Shown here one piece after another: positions 8,739 to 16,077 of a stretch of 64,000 nt of DNA (positions within the stretch are counted from its first letter, which is position 1; the number at the start of each line of letters is the position of its first letter). A program made the position numbers and the translations under genes. This DNA is from an uncultured Clostridium sp. (GTDB lineage: Bacteria; Bacillota; Clostridia; Oscillospirales; Acutalibacteraceae). The stretch is from assembly GCA_934717555.1 (NCBI GenBank), contig CAKUYY010000004.1, positions 9,536 through 73,535 of the forward strand. Direction: 5' to 3'. Under the pieces are notes generated by a model, which did no database searches, was not told the origin of the DNA, and worked only from the letters and a program-made list of their open reading frames with translations.

Positions 8739-9647
8739 GTGAAATATATCAGATTGACAGACAAACTTCCAGACCAAAATCAAAGGAATGAAATCTTGCG
8801 TGTCCTATGTGAGCGATATCCGGAAATACAAAGGGGCACGCTTTCCAAAAGCCTGTGCGGGCGCAGCTTGGAATATCTCCAGCTTGGGGAACAAAACAGC
8901 CAGGCAGTGCTGTTTGCCGGCGCTTTCCATGGGATGGAATGGATGACTTCCCTAGTATTGCTCCGTTTTGCGGAACGGTTGGGGGAAGCGCTCCAGACAG
9001 GGAATCGGATAGCAGACGTGGATATTGGATCTTTCCTGCAGCGCAGGGGAATTGTAATTGTCCCGTGCGTCAATCCGGATGGCGTGGAAATTTCCCTGCA
9101 TGGATCGGTAGCGGCCGGCTGTTATCAAGAGCTGGTATACCACTCCAGCAAAGGAGACACGGACCACTGGCAGGCCAATGCCAGAGGGGTAGATATCAAT
9201 CATAATTTTAACGCGGGATGGGAAGCGCTGCACCGTTTGGAACAGAAATCTGGCATTGTCAGCGCGGGACCTACCCGATACGGCGGTTCCAGGCCGGAAA
9301 GCGAGCCGGAAACCCGGGCAATTACCAGACTATGCCGGCAGAAAAATTTCCGCCATGCCCTGGCTTTTCACAGTCAGGGGGAGGAAATCTACTGGCATTA
9401 CGGAGAAAATATGCCGGACCGGGCCCTTTTGATGGCTCAGGTCATGGCTACCAGCAGCGGATACGCGATTTCTTCTCCCGAGGGCCTGGCCATAGGAGGC
9501 GGTTTTAAGGACTGGTTTATCACAGAACTCCGGCGCCCCGCTTTTACAATAGAGGTGGGATTGGGAAAAAATCCCCTGCCTATTCAGAATTTTTATCAGA
9601 TTTATCCGCGATTGGAAGAGATGCTGGTACTAAGCGCCATTATGTAA
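8739..9647 (+). CDS. M14-family metallocarboxypeptidase, probable gamma-D-Glu-diamino acid peptidase
   Basis: Zinc peptidase, likely acting on cell-wall peptides in the cytoplasm because no signal peptide or membrane helix is present. Of about 302 residues, FHGMEWM supplies the zinc-binding His and Glu, NPDGVE and ARGVDINHNFN form the substrate Asn/Arg region, ALAFHSQGEE gives the third zinc His, and FTIEVGLG holds the catalytic Glu. GTG 8739 is chosen because GGGGTGA at 8728-8734 precedes it; another in-frame GTG lies at 8724. MpaA/YqgT-like enzymes are the closest group I can name. Confidence 0.85.
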   Translation: MKYIRLTDKLPDQNQRNEILRVLCERYPEIQRGTLSKSLCGRSLEYLQLGEQNSQAVLFAGAFHGMEWMTSLVLLRFAERLGEALQTGNRIADVDIGSFLQRRGIVIVPCVNPDGVEISLHGSVAAGCYQELVYHSSKGDTDHWQANARGVDINHNFNAGWEALHRLEQKSGIVSAGPTRYGGSRPESEPETRAITRLCRQKNFRHALAFHSQGEEIYWHYGENMPDRALLMAQVMATSSGYAISSPEGLAIGGGFKDWFITELRRPAFTIEVGLGKNPLPIQNFYQIYPRLEEMLVLSAIM

Positions 9648-9748
9648 AAGTTTCCCCGCACTAAAATTATTTTATAAATTTTAGTATAGCATGTTTCTCC
9701 ATGGATGAAAAGGGATGCAACCCCATACGAAAAAAGAAATCATAGATT

Positions 9749-9788
9749 AAAAAAGGAGGATACCGCTAGGCGGAAATCCTCCTTTTTG
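9749..9788 (+). terminator. Terminator after the M14 peptidase gene
   Basis: AAAAAGGAGGAT and ATCCTCCTTTTT form a perfect stem with a smaller CCGC/GCGG hairpin in the loop, ending in a T-run. The 285-bp interval 9648-9932 otherwise holds only the ABC-F promoter and leader hairpin. Confidence 0.85.
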
Positions 9789-9834
9789 CATGAATCCCGG
9801 CCTGAATAGAGGATTTATTTGGTGGATAATCAGG

Positions 9835-9897
9835 TGGAGAATCTATTTCTCTTATGATATACTATAAAATATTGTCCTAGTAAAAAGGACATTTTTT
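9835..9897 (+). promoter_or_regulatory. ABC-F promoter with 5'-proximal hairpin
   Basis: TGGAGA (9835-9840) and TATACT (9858-9863) are 17 bp apart. Shortly after the expected start of transcription, TGTCCT (9873-9878) pairs with AGGACA (9886-9891) and is followed by TTTTTT (9892-9897). This has the form of a small intrinsic terminator in the leader, or a 5' stabilising hairpin. Confidence 0.5.
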
Positions 9898-9932
9898 ATC
9901 ATCAAAAATTCTGATATCAATATGGAGGAACC

Positions 9933-11537
9933 ATGATTACAGTCTCAAATGTAAGCGTTAATTTTAATGGATCCAACCTGTTTTCCAATGTGAATTTAAA
10001 ATTTACCCCGGGAAATTGTTATGGAATCATTGGAGCCAACGGCGCGGGAAAATCTACATTTTTAAAGGTTCTGTGTGGGGAGCTGGAACCCTCCACTGGG
10101 GAAGTAGTCATTCCCCCGGAAGTACGCCTGTCCGTACTCAAACAGGATCACTTCGCCTACGACCAATACACGGTGCTGGATACGGTCATTATGGGAAATG
10201 AACGCTTGTATCAGATCATGCAGGAAAAAGATGCCCTTTATTCAAAACCCGATTTCAGCGAGGAAGACGGCGTCCTGGCTTCGGAACTGGAAGCAGAATT
10301 CGCGGAGCTCGATGGCTGGGAAGCGGAATCAGACGCTTCCAAATTGATCCAGGGGCTAGGGCTTTCCGAGGATCTATTGTATAGCAATATGGGAAGCCTG
10401 ACCGGAAATGAAAAAGTAAAGGTATTGCTGGCCCAAGCTTTGTTTGGTTCTCCTGATATTGTGATGATGGACGAGCCTACCAACCATTTGGACATCGCCG
10501 CCATCAGCTGGCTGGAGGATTTCTTAATTGATTATGAGGGAACCGTGATTGTGGTATCCCACGACCGGCATTTCCTCAATAACGTGTGTACCCATACGGT
10601 AGATATCGACTATACCAAAATCAAAATGTATGTGGGCAACTATGAATTTTGGTATGAATCCAGCCAGATGATCCAGCGCATGATTAAGCAGCAGAATAAA
10701 AAGAATGAGGAGAAAGCCAAGGAGTTACAAAGCTTTATAGAGCGTTTCTCCGCTAATAAATCCAAATCCAAACAGGCTACCTCACGGAAAAAACTGCTGG
10801 AAAAACTGACCATAGAGGAGCTGCCGGCTTCTTCCCGCCGGTATCCGTTTATTGGCTTTGATATGGATCGGGAAGCCGGAAAAGATATTCTTTCCGTTTC
10901 TGGTATTAGTAAGACGATAGACGGCGTTAAGGTATTGAACAACGTTTCCTTTATTTTAAATAAAGGGGATAAGGTGGCATTTGTAGGGGAAAACGAGATA
11001 GCCATTACCACGCTGTTTAAAATCCTGATGGAAGAAATCGAGCCGGATGAAGGTACCTTTAAATGGGGCGTCAGTACCACGCAATCTTATTTTCCCAGTG
11101 ATAATTCCGTTTATTTTAACGATCATACCGAATCCATTTTGGACTGGATGAGGCAGTATTCCAAAGATACAACGGAAACCTATTTACGGGGATTTTTGGG
11201 TCGGATGCTGTTTTCCGGGGATGATGTATACAAGCCTGTCAATGTTCTTTCCGGAGGGGAAAAAGTGCGTTGTATGTTTTCCAGGATGATGCTGTTCGGT
11301 TCCAATGTTTTGGTGCTGGATCAGCCGACCAACCACTTGGATTTGGAATCTATTACTGCGGTGAACAACGGATTGTGTAATTTTAAAGGGAATGTATTAT
11401 TTACCTCCCACGACCATGAGTTTATTCAAACAGTGGCAAACCGCATCATTGAGATCACGGAGGATGGCGTGATTGACCGGATGTGTACATATGACGAATA
11501 TCTGGAAAAGAAGATTCCCGGCAGTAAAATCTGTTAA
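9933..11537 (+). CDS. ykpA: ABC-F ATPase, YkpA/YbiT type
   Basis: Soluble twin-ABC protein without membrane domain; ABC-F proteins act on the ribosome. Of 534 residues, the first ATPase domain has GANGAGKST, a diverged signature LTGNEKVKVLLAQ and Walker B MMDEPTNHLD. The linker includes FSANKSKSKQATSRKKLLEK. The second domain has normal LSGGEKVRC and LDQPTNHLD, but its Walker A is degenerate (GENEIAITTL, no GK[ST]), as in Bacillus YkpA as I recall it. ATG 9933 follows GGAGG. Housekeeping translation role is more likely than antibiotic resistance. Confidence 0.92.
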   Translation: MITVSNVSVNFNGSNLFSNVNLKFTPGNCYGIIGANGAGKSTFLKVLCGELEPSTGEVVIPPEVRLSVLKQDHFAYDQYTVLDTVIMGNERLYQIMQEKDALYSKPDFSEEDGVLASELEAEFAELDGWEAESDASKLIQGLGLSEDLLYSNMGSLTGNEKVKVLLAQALFGSPDIVMMDEPTNHLDIAAISWLEDFLIDYEGTVIVVSHDRHFLNNVCTHTVDIDYTKIKMYVGNYEFWYESSQMIQRMIKQQNKKNEEKAKELQSFIERFSANKSKSKQATSRKKLLEKLTIEELPASSRRYPFIGFDMDREAGKDILSVSGISKTIDGVKVLNNVSFILNKGDKVAFVGENEIAITTLFKILMEEIEPDEGTFKWGVSTTQSYFPSDNSVYFNDHTESILDWMRQYSKDTTETYLRGFLGRMLFSGDDVYKPVNVLSGGEKVRCMFSRMMLFGSNVLVLDQPTNHLDLESITAVNNGLCNFKGNVLFTSHDHEFIQTVANRIIEITEDGVIDRMCTYDEYLEKKIPGSKIC

Positions 11538-11603
11538 AGGAGAGGTTCCGGGCTTACTGATCATTTGAATCCCCAGGGGAAACTTTGATTGAATTTTGAG
11601 CAT

Positions 11604-11650
11604 AAAAGAGGATTTGGCGTAATAATTGTTATTCAGCCAAATCCTCTTTT
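11604..11650. terminator. 15-bp terminator after the ABC-F gene
   Basis: AAAAGAGGATTTGGC (11604-11618) pairs perfectly with GCCAAATCCTCTTTT (11636-11650). A/T runs on both sides allow use in both directions, so it can also stop the convergent flavodoxin unit. Confidence 0.9.
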
Positions 11651-11747
11651 ATTATTTCACATATCCCTATAGCATATAGAAGATATTATTAGTATAAAAC
11701 ATAGCTGTTTATACAATTCGTATTGACTTTTATCTTTTAAGGCTATA

Positions 11748-12287
11748 TCAGGATTCCTCTTTTGCCCGGATATATTTTAAAAGTGGTATTAAATAAGTCC
11801 GATCCGTCCAATCGCAGGTTTTCCCAGAGGCGGATAGGAGGACTTTCATCCACGGCTCATAGGAATCCAGGTCTTGCTTTGCTATCATTTTTTGAAGCAT
11901 CTTACATAAAGCTCGGTCTTTCAGGCTCATGGAGCTTTCATCCCATGCACCTCTGCCATAAAATAAAGGGATATCTTTATAGTCGCCTTTTAAATTATGT
12001 AGCCTGATTTGTTCCAGGGCTTTTTCATCATATGGAGAGGTCCCTACACAGAAAATAGCCAGCTTTTTTCCCTTGAAATCTGAATAATATTTTCGCAAGA
12101 TATTGAGTCCGGATATTCCGCTCGCATAGATAGACCCGGCAAAGATAACACAGTCATATCCTGTTAAAACAGCTTTTGTGAAATCCTTGATGTCAAGTAT
12201 TTCACAGGAGAGTTCTTTCTGGAGCATAGCGGTATACTTTTTTGCTGCACCGTATTTTGATTTGTATAAAACTAATATTTGACCCAT
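11748..12287 (-). CDS. Flavodoxin-domain protein
   Basis: Predicted FMN-binding redox protein of 179 residues. The N-terminal ILVLYKSKYGAAKKYTAML matches the phosphate-binding loop of flavodoxins, and VIFAGSIYASGISGL plus IFCVGTSPYDEKALEQI fit the later FMN contacts. The C-terminal third resembles flavodoxin/HemG-like quinone-linked proteins in length, but a specific partner cannot be named. It is the last gene of an AraC-DUF1836-flavodoxin set on the minus strand, 73 bp after the DUF1836 gene. The Shine-Dalgarno is weak. Confidence 0.8.
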   Translation of the reverse strand: MGQILVLYKSKYGAAKKYTAMLQKELSCEILDIKDFTKAVLTGYDCVIFAGSIYASGISGLNILRKYYSDFKGKKLAIFCVGTSPYDEKALEQIRLHNLKGDYKDIPLFYGRGAWDESSMSLKDRALCKMLQKMIAKQDLDSYEPWMKVLLSASGKTCDWTDRTYLIPLLKYIRAKEES

Positions 12288-12360
12288 TTTTTAGTCCACT
12301 TTCTGCCCTGTCAAGATCTGTATTAACCGTTTTTCAAGGAACCTGGTGGTATGAAACGGC

Positions 12361-12942
12361 CTATTTTACCTTATCGGCTTTATCCTGTTTCAGTTCAAAG
12401 AGGATCCTTTCGGCGGCGGCACGGCGCGCTGTGGCTTCAATAGATAATGTGAAAGCCAATTGTTTTAACTTTGATTCTCCTTGCAGGGCAGTCTCTTCCA
12501 CGCGGGAGCATACCTCTTGCAAAGCGGACTTTTGAATCTCACAAAAAATATGGTGAAGCTGTTCTGGAGAGCTTTCCAAAGAAAGTTCCTGAGATAAAGC
12601 GGAGATATCCGGGATAGATAATACTTGCTTTAATATACAAATAATCAGGAGACCGGCCAAATGTTCTCTGGAATATTTTTTATGATCAGGGCGGGGAAGC
12701 AGGCCGTCCTTTACATAATTGTTAATCATACTGGAGGTAAGCAATTTACTGTTTTCTTTGGATTGAAAAAGATGAAGCTGTTTATCCATATAGGTGATGA
12801 CCTGGTCCATATAGAGGTCGATTTCCGGCATACGGTCCCAAGGGACGGCCTCATAACCTTCGGCCTGATGGGACCAGGCCAAGATACGCTCAATAGGATC
12901 CAGGCTAGAAGGTACCTTCTGGGATTGCTTTGATTCACTCAT
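12361..12942 (-). CDS. DUF1836 family protein
   Basis: 193-residue protein of the DUF1836 family, common in Firmicutes. The stretch LLTSSMINNYVKDGLLPRPDHKKYSREHLAGLL resembles a MerR-type winged helix, suggesting DNA binding. The N-terminus has the usual W..MPEIDLYMDQVITYMD segment. Its ATG (complement of 12940-12942) is 3 bp after the stop of the AraC gene with AAGGAG between them, so the two are translated from one message. Function is unknown; a partner regulator for the AraC protein is an inference. Confidence 0.85.
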   Translation of the reverse strand: MSESKQSQKVPSSLDPIERILAWSHQAEGYEAVPWDRMPEIDLYMDQVITYMDKQLHLFQSKENSKLLTSSMINNYVKDGLLPRPDHKKYSREHLAGLLIICILKQVLSIPDISALSQELSLESSPEQLHHIFCEIQKSALQEVCSRVEETALQGESKLKQLAFTLSIEATARRAAAERILFELKQDKADKVK

Positions 12943-12945
12943 ATT

Positions 12946-13827
12946 TTAACTCCTTTCTGGTTTGGCAATAGGATTTTCTGGAAGGACATCGTCCGTCTGC
13001 CGATAAGTTTCGGCATATCGACTGGGGGGGACACCTTTGTATTTTTTGAAAACCCTGGAAAAATACAGCTGATCGGAAAACCCTGTGGAATAAGCGGCTT
13101 CTCCCACGGACAGATGCTGCTGTTGCAAGAGGATACAGGCCTTTTGAATACGGTAGCGGGTCAGATATTCGTTAGGGGGCATGGAGATATGCTGGACAAA
13201 AAGCCGGTACAGATGGCTACGGCTGATGCCAGCATTGGCGGCGATATCATCGACATCGATATCCCGGGAATAGTTATAATCGATATAACGGAGGGATTTC
13301 TGGATATATTCATACCCACTTTTATGATCGTCCTCTACCTTTTGGGTATTGTCCATTAATGTGGCAAGAAATATCAGCAGTTCGGCCTGCATCCTAGCTT
13401 CGTCACTGGGGCGGGAACCGTTGAGCTGATAAATACGTAGAAGGCGTTCCCGATATAGGCTATCCTTATCATAATGGAATAAAGGGAAATCTTCTGAAAG
13501 GCCAGCCTGGCTGACTAGACGACTGGCATCACTTCCGTGAAAGCCCACCCAGTAATATTCCCAGGGATCATCATGGTCGGCACAATAGGAGACAATACAG
13601 GAAGGAGTCACCAAAAAACCGTCCCCAGAAGAAAGATGATAAACTTTTTTCCCATTATCGTAAATACCAGAACCAGAAGTGATATAATGAATCAAATAAT
13701 AATCACGCATAGCAGGCCCCCAAGAATGTCCCGGTCCGCATCTTTGAAAGCCGCAGTTATAAACAGCGAGCCCCAGGCTTTCGTGGTAAGGCCTGATAAT
13801 GGAATGTTTAAATGCTTCGTTGGTCAT
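12946..13827 (-). CDS. AraC-family transcriptional regulator (I)
   Basis: 293 residues: an N-terminal cupin-like ligand domain (IIRPYHESLGLAVYNCGFQ..., with YLIHYITSGSGIYDNGKKVY) and a C-terminal double helix-turn-helix (DIDVDDIAANAGISRSHLYRLF and VGEAAYSTGFSDQLYFSRVFKKYKG). ATG 13827 is preceded by AAGGAGGATTCCCATT; upstream in-frame translation is unlike the family. It is divergent from the OadG/OadB pair, and the 283-bp interval holds tandem 12-bp repeats at the oadG promoter, so those genes are plausible targets. The ligand is probably a sugar or organic acid, by family only. Confidence 0.9.
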   Translation of the reverse strand: MTNEAFKHSIIRPYHESLGLAVYNCGFQRCGPGHSWGPAMRDYYLIHYITSGSGIYDNGKKVYHLSSGDGFLVTPSCIVSYCADHDDPWEYYWVGFHGSDASRLVSQAGLSEDFPLFHYDKDSLYRERLLRIYQLNGSRPSDEARMQAELLIFLATLMDNTQKVEDDHKSGYEYIQKSLRYIDYNYSRDIDVDDIAANAGISRSHLYRLFVQHISMPPNEYLTRYRIQKACILLQQQHLSVGEAAYSTGFSDQLYFSRVFKKYKGVPPSRYAETYRQTDDVLPENPIAKPERS

Positions 13828-13978
13828 AATGGGAATCCTCCTTTTTCTACTAGATATTATAAAACAGAGGCATTTTAGACGCAATGAAAACCAGGAAGGA
13901 AACAAGACAAATACGAAAGTGAACAAAATTTTTAATAAAAAATCATCAAATCGCATAAAACATAACCATCATTCATTT

Positions 13979-14023
13979 TTCGTTCAAAATTCCGTTGAAA
14001 ATAGGCTGTGAATCGGTTATAAT
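13979..14023 (+). promoter_or_regulatory. oadG promoter with tandem 12-bp repeats
   Basis: TTGAAA (13995-14000) and TATAAT (14018-14023) are 17 bp apart. Overlapping the -35 box are direct repeats TTCGTTCAAAAT (13979-13990) and TCCGTTGAAAAT (13991-14002), 10 of 12 identical. This arrangement is typical for an activator of the AraC class. Confidence 0.65.
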
Positions 14024-14110
14024 AACAAAGTATTACAATCCGGTAATGTGGCTTTTTAGACACTTTCCGGGGGACGGTAAATTTAGTAATAGGATGGAGA
14101 TGTTATTGTT

Positions 14111-14479
14111 ATGGATTGGGGCACGACATGGTCTGTGGTCATTACAGGCCTTCTGGTTGTCTTTTGTATTCTGATTATTTTGACCCTGATTATTCTTGGT
14201 TATGGTACTTTGGTTTACAAAATTCAAAACCGGAAAAAAAATCCTCCCGTTCAAAAAAATGCTGACAAGCCTAAGGTAGAAAAAGCTCCGGCTGTACAGG
14301 AAATTGCTGTACAGGAAGAAGGAATTTCAGGAGAAATTATTGCAGCGATTGCAGCGGCTGTGGCGGCAATGGAGGAAGGGACAGGGTCCTCTTATTCCAT
14401 ACGAAGTGTTAGACGTTCCGCCGGAACCCGTCCGGTCTGGGGCGCAGCAGGATTGATGGAAAACACACGCCCCTTTTAG
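14111..14479 (+). CDS. oadG: OadG-like gamma subunit of a sodium-pumping decarboxylase
   Basis: 122-residue protein with one N-terminal membrane helix (about residues 9-33), a basic patch (KIQNRKKNP) and an Ala/Glu-rich linker with EIIAAIAAAVAAMEEG, the usual OadG pattern. In these complexes it links the cytoplasmic carboxyltransferase to the membrane beta subunit. It ends with a short basic tail. The next gene encodes the beta subunit. The Shine-Dalgarno is weak (GGATGGAG). Confidence 0.85.
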   Translation: MDWGTTWSVVITGLLVVFCILIILTLIILGYGTLVYKIQNRKKNPPVQKNADKPKVEKAPAVQEIAVQEEGISGEIIAAIAAAVAAMEEGTGSSYSIRSVRRSAGTRPVWGAAGLMENTRPF

Positions 14480-14529
14480 TGCGTGCAAGCGTCAGCTTTA
14501 TTTTGATGTAGGAAAGGAATGAAAGCATA

Positions 14530-15870
14530 GTGGAAATTATCAATGGAATCTCGGATGCCATCAATGGTCTGATTGCAAGCTCTGGTTTCAATACGTTGGA
14601 CTGGAGAAACTTTGTCATGATGGGCATTGCATGTGTATTGATTTATCTGGCTATTGCAAAGCAGTTTGAGCCTTTGTTGCTTTTGCCTATCGCTTTTGGT
14701 ATGTTTTTGGTAAACCTGTATCCTGTGATTATGAGCGCGCCTCAGACACAGTTGCAGCCCGTTACAGAGTATCTGTCTGCCCATGATCTAGGGGGGCTGG
14801 TACAGACCCAGTATCTCAACGATGCGGGTCAGATGTGGTTCCAGCTGACGGACAATACCAGGATAGCCGCTCAGGAATTCCTGGGAAATCATGGCATTAC
14901 TTACGGTTTGGTATGGCAGGATAATCAAGTATTTTTAGATATCCCGATTCAAAACGGCGGCCTGCTTTATTATCTCTATCAGGGCGTAAAGCTGGGAATC
15001 TATCCCCCGCTGATCTTTTTGGGAATCGGTGCTATGACCGATTTTGGTCCCCTTATTGCAAACCCCAAGAGCTTTTTGCTGGGAGCTGCCGCGCAGCTGG
15101 GTATTTTTGTGGTCTTTATTCTGGCCATGTTCTTCTTTACCCCTCAAGAGGCAGGTTCTATCGGTATCATCGGTGGAGCAGATGGCCCTACCGCTATTTT
15201 CGTAACTTCAAAACTAGCTCCGCATCTGCTTGGCCCCATCGCGGTAGCGGCTTATTCTTATATGGCGCTGGTTCCAGTTATCCAGCCTCCGATTATGAAG
15301 CTGCTTACTACCAAGAAAGAGCGTTCTGTTGTGATGGAGCAGCTCCGTCCGGTTTCTAAGCTGGAAAAAATTCTGTTCCCCATTATTGTTACCGCTATTG
15401 TAGCACTGGTTGTTCCGGATGCAGCTCCGTTGGTGGGTATGCTGATGCTGGGTAATATTTTCCGCGAGAGCGGCGTGGTTTCCAGAATTTCCAATACAGC
15501 CCAGAATGAACTGATGAATATCATCACGATTTTCTTAGGTGTTACCGTTGGTGCTACTGCTACCGGTGCGGTATTCCTGGATGTTAAGACATTGATTATC
15601 ATTGGTTTGGGTTTATTTGCCTTCTGCTTTGGTACTGCCGGTGGCGTTCTGTTTGGAAAGATTATGTATATTGCTACCAAAGGAAAGGTAAATCCATTGA
15701 TTGGTTCTGCTGGTGTTTCCGCGGTACCTATGGCAGCTCGTGTATCTCAGAAGGTTGGTCAGAAGGAGAATCCTTCCAACTTCTTATTGATGCATGCCAT
15801 GGGCCCCAATGTAGCAGGTGTTATCGGTTCCGCAGTAGCGGCCGGTGTACTGCTCAGCATTTTGGGATAA
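14530..15870 (+). CDS. oadB: Sodium-pumping decarboxylase beta subunit
   Basis: Polytopic membrane subunit (446 residues, about ten helices) that decarboxylates carboxybiotin and exports Na+. The hallmark segment GSIGIIGGADGPTAIFVTSKLAP and the later GVTVGATATGAVFLD and NPLIGSAGVSAVPMAARVSQ regions are typical of OadB/GcdB/MmdB. The GTG start follows a weak AGGAA, about 50 bp after oadG. No alpha (carboxyltransferase) or biotin carrier gene is in the window, so the substrate (oxaloacetate, methylmalonyl-CoA or glutaconyl-CoA) is undecided. Confidence 0.93.
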   Translation: MEIINGISDAINGLIASSGFNTLDWRNFVMMGIACVLIYLAIAKQFEPLLLLPIAFGMFLVNLYPVIMSAPQTQLQPVTEYLSAHDLGGLVQTQYLNDAGQMWFQLTDNTRIAAQEFLGNHGITYGLVWQDNQVFLDIPIQNGGLLYYLYQGVKLGIYPPLIFLGIGAMTDFGPLIANPKSFLLGAAAQLGIFVVFILAMFFFTPQEAGSIGIIGGADGPTAIFVTSKLAPHLLGPIAVAAYSYMALVPVIQPPIMKLLTTKKERSVVMEQLRPVSKLEKILFPIIVTAIVALVVPDAAPLVGMLMLGNIFRESGVVSRISNTAQNELMNIITIFLGVTVGATATGAVFLDVKTLIIIGLGLFAFCFGTAGGVLFGKIMYIATKGKVNPLIGSAGVSAVPMAARVSQKVGQKENPSNFLLMHAMGPNVAGVIGSAVAAGVLLSILG

Positions 15871-15899
15871 TTTTTATTCCTACATTATTATGAGATGTT

Positions 15900-15936
15900 G
15901 CATCCGCTTGTTAGGTAGACAAGCGGATGCTTTTTT
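15900..15936 (+). terminator. Terminator after oadB
   Basis: GCATCCGCTTGT (15900-15911) pairs perfectly with ACAAGCGGATGC (15919-15930), followed by TTTTTTC. Confidence 0.93.
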
Positions 15937-16012
15937 CGTATTTGAAAATAGGGAAATGGAAAAAGGACATCTTATTTTTACTCACGATAAGGGTCGTTTT
16001 TTCGTATGAAAT

Positions 16013-16041
16013 TTGCTATTCTGTCAAAAATACGGTACAAT
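16013..16041 (+). promoter_or_regulatory. Promoter of pcrA
   Basis: TTGCTA (16013-16018) and TACAAT (16036-16041) are 17 bp apart, ending 36 bp before the pcrA start codon. Confidence 0.65.
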
Positions 16042-16077
16042 AAGAACAAATATGAATTTCAATTGGCGGTGACATAG

